Assembly: GCA_020310875.1 (NCBI GenBank)
Contig: CM035432.1
Span: 90,507,554 to 90,571,553 of the forward strand
DNA length: 64,000 nucleotides
From: Ceratopteris richardii
Lineage: Eukaryota; Streptophyta; Polypodiopsida; Polypodiales; Pteridaceae
Reading direction: 5' to 3'
In this document: one piece after another, positions 11,130 through 19,243 of the stretch
Layout: each line of letters starts with the position of its first letter
Position numbering within the stretch: position 1 is the stretch's first letter
Translations under genes and position numbers: made by a program
Notes under the pieces: model-generated
Seen by the model: the letters and a program-made list of their open reading frames with translations, nothing else
The model's database searches: none
What the model was told of the DNA's origin: nothing

Positions 11130-11612
11130 TTATCCTTGTTTCCTCTTGGGTCTCCATATCCACTTCGTAGTTGGTGCTTGAGGTATTTGGTTCCATCGTG
11201 CTTGTCGTTCTCTGGTCCTTGTCTCCTTCTTATTTGGATTCTGAGTGGTTGGTGTTGTGTTCTTTTCGTACCTTTGTTGATTTCTTTTGGACCTCCTTGT
11301 TTCGCTTTGCCAGCATAATATCACATTGAGCTTGTCTAGCTCTTAGTTAGCAGTTGGTCTGGCCTTCTTTGGGATCCATGTACATCGGTGTGTCTTTTGG
11401 GCTGCTACTAATGATTTTAGAAGCCATACACATAGGAGCCTTTGTGGTTCTGATTGTAATGACGAGGATTGGTTGTCTCTCCTTGTCTTCATTGGGTGGC
11501 TGATTCGCTTCTGTGTTGGCTTCTCTGGTTCGATCATTCGATCCTTTCATACCCATTGTAGATGAGTGTTCCATGGATATGATGCTCGAGTAGTAGACTT
11601 CCATGTGGATGT
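11130..11612 (-). pseudogene. E0 pol C-terminal tail with W-x-PK motifs, broken
   Basis: Minus-strand pieces here encode strings such as KWIWRPKRKQ and MYMDPKEGQ in a Lys/Arg/Gln/Pro-rich context. They match the repeated W-V-P-K motifs that follow PR2 in E1, E2 and E3, and occur in the same order after PR2. Function is unknown; the basic character suggests nucleic-acid binding (inference). Confidence 0.5.
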
Positions 11613-12200
11613 TCATCTCTTTAAGTAGGTTAATTTAGAAGCATTGTCCTCATTTTCTCTCTTGGATTTATCCTTCAGGGGAAAGGTGATTATATCATCA
11701 TGCAACACATCCTTATATGTAGGAAATTCTAGATTAGGGCATTCTTTGGGTACACTTTCGATTGATTCATCTTCTATTTTCTTTTCTAGGGTTTCTTTCT
11801 CAAGCTTGATAACCTCATGATCATGAGAAGGTCTTTCTTCTAACAAGCTAAAGATTTCCTTATGTCCTATTTTGGTTGATATGTATCCTTGTGCTAGATG
11901 AATGCTCGCTTTGTTCTCGATAATCCAATCTTGCCCTAGGATCAGATTTTCGATTAGGTCTTCGTCCTTGCATACCAAAACTCATTGTTCCATTGAAGAA
12001 TTTCCTAGGTGCAGAGATATTTGGGCTTCTCCAACACATTATATAATGTGGCCTCCAATTCCTATCATGCACTCTTTAGTGGGACTTATGTTCATTTGAA
12101 GGTGTGTGGTTAACGTCTTTTGTATACAGCTTAGGGTAGCTCCTGAGTCAATTAGAGCATCTATTAACTAGTACTCTTTGGTTCCAATTCCTAGGTTTAA
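11613..12200 (-). pseudogene. E0 second retropepsin-like domain (PR2), broken
   Basis: The minus strand carries an IDSGAT-type motif region near 12150, then GIGGH, and then VCKDEDLIENLILGQDWI (11978..11925). These align in order with the PR2 domain of E1 (LIDSGA ... GLRGVETP ... VCQDENLTEPLVLGQDW). The domain lies after the integrase C-terminus, as in E1, which shows that the unusual position is old. Confidence 0.65.
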
Positions 12201-12641
12201 ATATGGTTGGGAGATACTCAGGCTTCCATTACTGGTATTACTGACTTGGTAGTTGGCCATAGGTATAGGTTCTTTTCCCTATAAATATTGTTCATCCCTT
12301 TGTTTTATCCACTCCTTCCATTTCTTGATATGCTCTAAGGCTTCTTGGTGTGCTTCTTCTCGAATCCTTTCCTCTTCCTTCTTTAGATTTTGTCCTCCTA
12401 CGAGTCATGCTAACAATGATCTGTCAATGGCTCCACATATCCTTTCACTCGACATCCGCTTATGTAGTTAGGAAGTATTTCTCCATCTAAGGTGGCTAGG
12501 TTGACTACTCCGCTCATTGAGATTCTATTGATCAATAAGGGTCCATATCCACGTTGTTGCAGTTTCTTGGCAGGTTGCTTCAATGTATACACAAGGACTA
12601 AATCTCCTTCCTTTAAACCTTTGTCTTTGATATGTGCATGG
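12201..12641 (-). pseudogene. E0 integrase C-terminal domain, split by E1
   Basis: The minus strand encodes HAHIKDKGLKEGDLVLVYTL followed by a GYGPLLINRIS block, closely matching the GPY-like integrase end of E1. The reading continues on the far side of E1 at 25952. The E1 insertion lies inside this domain, with CATGG present at both junctions. Confidence 0.8.
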
Positions 12642-13250
12642 TGTTGAAGCTCAAAGTCAAGGACAAAGCATGGAAGCACATCAAAAGGTGGACACACGAG
12701 GAAAGGGAGCAAGTAGGGAGCTCCAAGAAGTGTATGTCAAATTTTCAGAAGAATCCCCTACAAAAATAGTGATTTTCATCACTAGAAACCATTGTAAATA
12801 CCATTATCTATTTTTAGTAACTCCATTTTGTTCAAGCCGAGGAGTCCTCAAGCTTGAGGAGTATTAGAAGTACCATCGTACCAATTTTCATAATTTTTAG
12901 ACTTCGTTTGAGCCCTCAAATAAGCCCTGGAACCTAATTTTTAACTAGGCCGGACACTAGGTCTGGACAGGGCCAAAACTAGTCAAAAAACTATAAAAAG
13001 AGCTAGAGAGCTCATTTTTGGGGCTAGCTTGTTAGAGAATAGAACTTTTGTAAGAGAACTCTTTTGCAATCTAAGCTTTCCATTGTTCCTCTCTTTGATC
13101 TTACTTTGTGCGCGTGTGTGTGTATGTGTGTGCATGTTTGTGTGCTTTCACTCACGCACTTGTGCCTTCACTTGCTCGTGGTCTTCATACCGGTCCTCAC
13201 GTCTCCGCGGATTGACAAGTAAAGGAGGTGGTGCTTACGCTTGAGCTACA
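12642..13250 (+). repeat. E1 5' LTR
   Basis: This matches 25338..25946 almost perfectly. It contains a 14-bp palindrome CCTCAAGCTTGAGG (12847..12860), a TATA box (12991) and a TG-rich microsatellite near 13108. It ends in GAGCTACA next to the primer site. Confidence 0.95.
12991..13000 (+). promoter_or_regulatory. E1 LTR TATA box
   Basis: CTATAAAAAG is followed at once by GAGCTAGAGAGCTC, a short inverted repeat. The same block is kept in the LTRs of E2 (38238, 43987) and E3 (61507), although the 5' ends of those LTRs differ. It is the likely core promoter for element transcription. Confidence 0.7.
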
Positions 13251-13258
13251 CCAAATTT

Positions 13259-13276
13259 TGGCGCCGTTGTCGGGGA
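13259..13276 (+). other. E1 primer binding site (tRNA-Asp type)
   Basis: TGGCGCCGTTGTCGGGGA lies 8 bp after the LTR. It is complementary to the 3' end of plant tRNA-Asp with one mismatch, as in Athila-like plant Gypsy elements. Confidence 0.85.
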
Positions 13277-13599
13277 GAGTGCTTCGAGGACGAGCGTTGT
13301 GATGGTAAGATCGTAGATTTGCGACGTTGGAAGGTAAAAAAACTGTCATTTCAGTTCATTTTCTGTTTTTTCCTCTTCATCTTCATCATCATCATCATCT
13401 CCACCTTCTTCCATCTTCTTCTTCATAGAAATTTCTTATTTTTTAGTGCATTTTCACCATTTTCATACCATTTTTCATGCATTATTGTGTGGAAAGGAGT
13501 TAGGAGGTGCAAGGGAGAGCAAGCGCTGTGTTTTTTTCATGATTTTCTGCTCATACGGAGCTCGCCATAGCCGGCGCTCATAAATTTGAATTTCCCGCC

Positions 13600-14300
13600 A
13601 AAAAACGCGATTCAAAATTTTTTGAAAAATCACGATTTTCAGTTTTCCCGCCTAAAAGTTGGTTGAAAAGAATCGCGATTCTGTGTTTTTTCTCAAAAAA
13701 ACACGATTCTCTGCTCAAAATCGCGATTCTCACCAATCACGATTTTCAGCAAAAACACGATTTTGTGAAAAACACGACTTTCTGCTCAAAATTGCGATTC
13801 TCACAAATCACGATTTTCAGCGAAAAATACGATTTTGAGAAAAACACGATTCTCTATGACAAAATCGTGATTTTCATGCCAAAAACACGATTTTGTGAAA
13901 AAGGCGATTCTGTGAAAACACGAATTTTTGCTCAAAATCGCGATTTTCAAAAACACGATTTTGTGCTCAACATCGCGATTTTCATGTCAAAAACACGATT
14001 CTGAGAAAACACGATTTTCAGTCAAAAACACGATTTTGTGAATCACGATTCTCTGAGTCAAAATCGCGATTCTCTAAAACACGATTTTGTGATCAACATC
14101 GCGATTTTCAGAAACACGATTTTGTGATCAAAATCGCGATTTTCAGAAACACGATTTGGTGATCAAAATCGCGATTTTCAAAAACACGATTTTGTGATCA
14201 ACATCGCGATTTTCAAATCACGATTTTCTGCTCAAAATCGCGATTTTTTTGACTTCACAGCATCGCGATTTTTAGAAAGTTCACAAAATCGCGATTTTCT
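13600..14300 (+). repeat. E1 leader array of AAAATCGCGATTTT palindromes
   Basis: About 700 bp of the untranslated leader is built from two alternating short motifs, CACGATTTT and AAAATCGCGATTTTCA. The second contains a perfect 14-bp palindrome. Between about 14090 and 14215 they form tandem units of about 35 bp. E2 carries an equivalent array in the same place, and E0, X and Y carry GATAC arrays with the related palindrome core ATCGCGAT. Function is unknown. Confidence 0.9.
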
Positions 14301-14566
14301 CCAAAGGTCCTGTTTGCCTGTTTTGACCCCCAGGAGATTGATTTGACATAACTTTCACATCCAAAGTCCATTTTTTGAGCTCTATAGCTTGTTGGAAAGC
14401 TCGTTTCAAATCCTACAGGATCTCAACTGTTTTTTTCAAGAATAATGCGTTGATTTTGAGATAGGATAATTTGAAGTTGACCCTCAGGTGGGACTAGGGA
14501 ACCAAGGGGGCTCTAAAGAATTTTGAACCATACCAAAGGGAAAATTTGGACTCTTGACTAAAGCTT

Positions 14567-17500
14567 ATGAACCTGAGATCTGGTAGACACTTAGGCAAGG
14601 ATAAACAAAGCATTAGATCTTCTGAGGCTAGTGTCAACCATACATCCAAGTCTTGGACACAACAACTAAGTGGTGATCTTTTACTAAGTTCAGACACAAG
14701 TGATTCAGAAATGTCTTTTACCATGGGAAAACCTGCAGGTGGCTCAGGGACTGCCCATCTACAAACACCGGAAGGTCCCTATAAGACACAGTTGGAATAT
14801 ATTCGGACCAACCAATTAGGTGCTCGCATCTATGAGGATGGTCTGAGGCGATCAGTGTTCCAACTCAAAAATCCAGATCAATCCTTTGGACTTGAACACC
14901 CGGTGGTCAAGTTCGAAGAGGGTTCATACATTGATAAGGAAGGAACCATGTATGTGGTTACCAACCAACTAGATAGGACCGATGAGTTTGGAAATATCAT
15001 TCATGAGAATGAGATAGGAGACCTAGAACAAGGAAATATAGGACAAGGACCCCAGACTCCTAGAGGCAAGTCAGTTTTGACCCGAGTGATCACTCCAGAC
15101 TGGATCCCTCAAGACAACAAAAGCATAGAACTATTTTTGAATAGAGAAACAGAGGAAGCCTTTTGGAGATTCAAGCCAGAACAACCTAGCCAATTGGGCA
15201 TAGTCATCATCTACGAGTTCAAGGATCCAGAGATACCAGGCAAAGTTGTCTACCTAGATAACACGTCAGAGAAAATTTTCTTGGTAACAGAACATGATAG
15301 ACATGCATATACTTGGAAGAATGAATTGATTTTCCCTCCACCAAGATCCAATGTTTCCCACGGCCTCCAAGGAGTAGGGTCATCCCAAGCTCAGGAAGCC
15401 CAGAGAGAAAGAACTAGAGAGAGACCGGAGGTAAGTTTTGCACACACAGTGGGCAGGAATAGGTCAGGATTTGAAAATGAAAGACCTGAAAGAGAGAGAT
15501 ATCAAGCACATAGGCAACAAAGAAATGAACATGAATTTCCATTGCCTAGAACCCGAGAGCACCCAAGAACCCTCAGACCCACTCAAGTGATCAAGGCAAT
15601 GAAGAATTATTTTGACGGGTCAGGAGATCCTTATGATCATGTGGCTGAGTTCAAACAAGTGTTAAGAGCTGAACAGGTTGAGGATTTGTTCACCCAGTAC
15701 GAGGCATTTGGTCTGACTCTTAAGGGCACCGCCTTAGCTTGGTTTCAACCATTGAGTAGTCGCAACTATCGCAATATAGGTCAACTGCTAGACGAATTCA
15801 TTGTAGAATTTTCCAAGAGTGGTATCAGGCATAACACTTCATCTTTGATCCACAGCTTCAAGCAGACACCCCAAGAAACAGTGCGACTAGCAGGTAGAAG
15901 GTTTAGACAGTACCTAGAAAGATGCCCTGCTCCAGAGCTACCCACACCAGCCAAACAAGTGGCTTTGTTTTTAGATGGCTTACTGAGCACAAAGTTAAGA
16001 TCCTATGTATACTTGAAAGAGCCTAGATCCATAGAAGAGTGCGTGCGGACATGCATTGACATAGAAGATAACCTGGGTGAGGAATTAGGATTATCCAAAC
16101 TCTATAAGGATTCAGATAGTTCTACTAGTCATGCTTCAAAAATCTCCACGGAAATAGAGGAGATAGCTGAGCAAGTTGCCAAGAAGCTGGGAGTCCAAAA
16201 TAAACAAACACAGAGAGTCACTCTAGTGAATCGGTGTTATACTTGCGGAGGCAACCACATGGCTAATGTATGCCCATTGCACAACCAGAACGTGAGAGAA
16301 AGGAATGCTCCATATTGCACTATTGAGAGAAAATATACGAACCACACGGCTCAAGATTGTCCCTACAATAGGCAGGCTGTTAGACAGAATTATCAGCAAC
16401 CTTACCCACAAGGTAGGTATCAGAACCAATACCAACAGCCATATTATAGACCACAACAGCAATATCAAGCACCATATAGGCCACAACCTGTCTTGGGAAA
16501 CCAACCACCAGCTCCTGCCAACGTGATTCCAGTCAAATATGCTGTGGGAGAGGAAAATCCAAATAGAGCATTGGTGCCACTAACCCCATTGATACCAGAT
16601 AATGACTCTCATGCCCATAGTTCAGACTACTCCCATGAAGGTAGTCCACATGCTTATTACACAGAGTCACCTGAACATAGTGAGATTTACTCGTATCAAT
16701 ATGAGGCACCACCTATGGAGCAAAATTGGGGGCCAGAATACTCCAATGTCATGTACACAAATCCTAACCCTAGGCCCCAGTTGAGGCAAATGAGACCACA
16801 AGCCCCTAGAGGATCTTGTTTTAGATGTCAAGGTGATCATTTCATTCGTGACTGTCCCCACCCACCATCTCCGAGTCAAGGACATGCTATCACAATACAA
16901 GCTTTTTGTCCTGATTGTGGCAAAGACCATCTCCCCAGAGATTGTCCAAGAAACCCCTCTAGTGCACCCAAGATTACACCCATTAATGTGGTAGGCTTAG
17001 TGGCAGATCCAAGTTCAAGTAGTAGCAATGTGGCTCCTATACAAGCTGTCACTAGAGCACAAGCCTTAAAACAGGATAAACCAGTAGAACAATCAGAGTC
17101 GAGTGAATCGGGAGAGCCTAGTAAGAGGAAAACAAGAACATGGAAGGATACCAGAGAGAAGGCCAATCGCAAGTGGAATAGAAAGTTATCGGAACTAGAA
17201 GAAAGCTTAAAAGAAGCGAAAACAAAAATAGAAGACATTGCATCTCAAAGCCCCTCGCATGCCGAAACTCCATCCACTCCACCTCATCCCACCCCACCAC
17301 CCATTGTAAATAGACCGCAACCAGGGTCTGTTCTTGCAGATCCAACCCCAGAAGGCTTGGACATGATGTTCAAGGCCTACCAGGCTCGACTTCAAGAAGG
17401 GCCTACAGCGGCAAACCTAGACAAGAGTTACCCTAGAGCAGATTTAGAGATTGAACGGATGAAAATGTGCATGAAAATGGTAGAACAAGCTCAAGCCATA

Positions 17501-18574
17501 CTTGAGACTAGTCAAAAGTTCAATCAGACAAACTCTATCAAATCAGATTTGCATTTCCAGGGCTTACTAGAAAGATTAGAGCAATTGGTAAACAAACCAC
17601 AAGTTTCTTTACCTCCACAGGCTCAACCAGTTATTGAAAGAGGAAGCTCACCACCAATGGGAGCTTATGTTCCTAATTCCACGGATCCAGGAATACCTCC
17701 TTCAATTCAACAGTACTCTCAAGAATTCTTGCGGGAAATACAAGAAGAGAAATGGGCCAAGGAGAAGGGTAATTCCCCTCCTATTCCTGAGATTGATGAT
17801 CTTCATGATCAATTTCCCCAAGACATCCCATCTATTTACGAAGATGAAGCAGAACAACAAGAAGACGAAAGGTTAGATTTTGAATCTAATACCTTAGAAG
17901 AACTGCCTCAATTTCCAGGCCCATGGGAATCTGAATCTCTCCAGATTAGAGCTCCCACAATACTAGTAAGAAATGAAGACTCAGTGGTTCCAAGGAACAC
18001 GGATGTCGTGAAGAACACTAAGGTTCAGTGTCATCTCACTGTAGAAGAGCTGCTCAAAGCAAAACCTGAGCTCTGGAATCATGTGAAGTATCAGGTTCCA
18101 GAACTTGATTCCAACATGCCAAAAGCAGGCTCCAAGCAAAGGGTACCAGAGATACCTCTAGACAAAATAGGGGACATGTGTGAGGGTGAAGAAGGTAATA
18201 CTTATCTTCCAATCACCTACCAAGGTTACACAACAAAAGCAATCATAGATTCAGGTGCTGGTGTTGCTATTGCGACCACCTCCTTGTGGAAGCAATGGGG
18301 CAAGCCCACATTAAGACCAACTAGAATGAAGCTTCAAATGGCTGATGGTCATTTTGAAAGACCTCTAGGATTGCTAGAAGGGATCACTCTAACCACTTGT
18401 GGTGTAGAGTTTGAGCACACATTTGCTATATGTGACTTTGAGAAAAATAATGTCTATGAGATGATCCTAGGAAGACCCTTCCTACGACAATTGCAAATAG
18501 TACAGGATTGGGGAACTAACTCCTTGTACTTACAGCACTTAGGGGTCACCACCAAGGTCAATTTGAAGGATTAA
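14567..18574 (+). CDS. E1 gag and first protease (gag-PR1)
   Basis: This 1,335-residue frame begins MNLRSGRHLGKD after the leader. The N-terminal 330 residues are acidic and polar. A Retrotrans_gag-type capsid region follows (NYFDGSGDPYDH near residue 345, LKGTALAWFQPL near 385). Three CX2CX3HX4C zinc knuckles lie near residues 557, 750 and 780 (CYTCGGNHMANVC, CFRCQGDHFIRDC, CPDCGKDHLPRDC), followed by a coiled-coil-like KR/E region near 850..900. A retropepsin domain closes the frame (IIDSGAGVAIA near 1227, MILGRPFL near 1305), of the type seen in plant Tat/Athila-like elements. At 1,335 residues this gag-PR is long for the superfamily. E0 has the same order on the minus strand. Confidence 0.9.
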   Translation: MNLRSGRHLGKDKQSIRSSEASVNHTSKSWTQQLSGDLLLSSDTSDSEMSFTMGKPAGGSGTAHLQTPEGPYKTQLEYIRTNQLGARIYEDGLRRSVFQLKNPDQSFGLEHPVVKFEEGSYIDKEGTMYVVTNQLDRTDEFGNIIHENEIGDLEQGNIGQGPQTPRGKSVLTRVITPDWIPQDNKSIELFLNRETEEAFWRFKPEQPSQLGIVIIYEFKDPEIPGKVVYLDNTSEKIFLVTEHDRHAYTWKNELIFPPPRSNVSHGLQGVGSSQAQEAQRERTRERPEVSFAHTVGRNRSGFENERPERERYQAHRQQRNEHEFPLPRTREHPRTLRPTQVIKAMKNYFDGSGDPYDHVAEFKQVLRAEQVEDLFTQYEAFGLTLKGTALAWFQPLSSRNYRNIGQLLDEFIVEFSKSGIRHNTSSLIHSFKQTPQETVRLAGRRFRQYLERCPAPELPTPAKQVALFLDGLLSTKLRSYVYLKEPRSIEECVRTCIDIEDNLGEELGLSKLYKDSDSSTSHASKISTEIEEIAEQVAKKLGVQNKQTQRVTLVNRCYTCGGNHMANVCPLHNQNVRERNAPYCTIERKYTNHTAQDCPYNRQAVRQNYQQPYPQGRYQNQYQQPYYRPQQQYQAPYRPQPVLGNQPPAPANVIPVKYAVGEENPNRALVPLTPLIPDNDSHAHSSDYSHEGSPHAYYTESPEHSEIYSYQYEAPPMEQNWGPEYSNVMYTNPNPRPQLRQMRPQAPRGSCFRCQGDHFIRDCPHPPSPSQGHAITIQAFCPDCGKDHLPRDCPRNPSSAPKITPINVVGLVADPSSSSSNVAPIQAVTRAQALKQDKPVEQSESSESGEPSKRKTRTWKDTREKANRKWNRKLSELEESLKEAKTKIEDIASQSPSHAETPSTPPHPTPPPIVNRPQPGSVLADPTPEGLDMMFKAYQARLQEGPTAANLDKSYPRADLEIERMKMCMKMVEQAQAILETSQKFNQTNSIKSDLHFQGLLERLEQLVNKPQVSLPPQAQPVIERGSSPPMGAYVPNSTDPGIPPSIQQYSQEFLREIQEEKWAKEKGNSPPIPEIDDLHDQFPQDIPSIYEDEAEQQEDERLDFESNTLEELPQFPGPWESESLQIRAPTILVRNEDSVVPRNTDVVKNTKVQCHLTVEELLKAKPELWNHVKYQVPELDSNMPKAGSKQRVPEIPLDKIGDMCEGEEGNTYLPITYQGYTTKAIIDSGAGVAIATTSLWKQWGKPTLRPTRMKLQMADGHFERPLGLLEGITLTTCGVEFEHTFAICDFEKNNVYEMILGRPFLRQLQIVQDWGTNSLYLQHLGVTTKVNLKD

Positions 18575-18619
18575 ACCTTCAGAGATGTACCACCCCTACA
18601 GTGGAATTCTATCCACAAA

Positions 18620-19243
18620 GTGAAAGAAGATTCCATCTCTGTGCATTCGGAAAGTTCACCTGATCCATCATGGCTGCATGAAGATACTCATTTGTGGATG
18701 TGCAAGGTCGCAAAGGAAGAGGAAAAACGTTTAAAGGCAAGAGAAGAAGGAACTTCGCTAGGAGATAGACCAGTTAGAGACCCAGCCTACACATCGATGA
18801 TCTTTCCAGATGAGGAATTTGAGCCTCATGGCTGGCCAGAAATCTTAGCCACCATGGACATTGCCGTCAATGAAGAACAATGGACACCTCATTGTGATGA
18901 GGAGGGTTATGATATCTCAGTGTTCATGTGTCAACCCTTGCTAGAAGAATGTGACCCTAGTGATGTCATAGAAGAAGAAGAGAATGACGATGATCTGGAG
19001 TCTATTGTGATGGATAGTTGCTTTAACTCAGAGCAGCACTATCTAGAAGATATAGGAGTGTTCACCCAGAAAGAAGAAGAACCTCTCACAAGTATTAAAG
19101 CAGTAAACTCAAAGGATGGAAGTGAGAGTAGTCAAAAGAAAAAGAAAAGAAAAGCAGGGAAACAAGAAGAGGAGGAATCATTGTTTGAAGTACCAGAAAA
19201 CTTCAAGAAATATGAAGTTGACGACCGCAAAATTTTGGTATGA
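18620..19243 (+). CDS. E1 linker between PR1 and RT
   Basis: This 207-residue acidic frame (many Glu/Asp, ending in a Lys-rich stretch and VPENFKKYEV) lies between the protease and reverse transcriptase regions. E0 has an equivalent piece with the similar string VPKHFKRYEVQERKI at 28632..28925. It has no recognised domain and probably forms a spacer or processing region of the polyprotein. I call it a pol part rather than a separate gene. Confidence 0.6.
   Translation: MKEDSISVHSESSPDPSWLHEDTHLWMCKVAKEEEKRLKAREEGTSLGDRPVRDPAYTSMIFPDEEFEPHGWPEILATMDIAVNEEQWTPHCDEEGYDISVFMCQPLLEECDPSDVIEEEENDDDLESIVMDSCFNSEQHYLEDIGVFTQKEEEPLTSIKAVNSKDGSESSQKKKKRKAGKQEEEESLFEVPENFKKYEVDDRKILV

Noticed and set aside
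13600-14300. CRISPR-like array of short palindromic repeats
   Set aside because: Units are irregular, have no unique spacers of constant length, sit in a plant retrotransposon leader and recur in sister elements.
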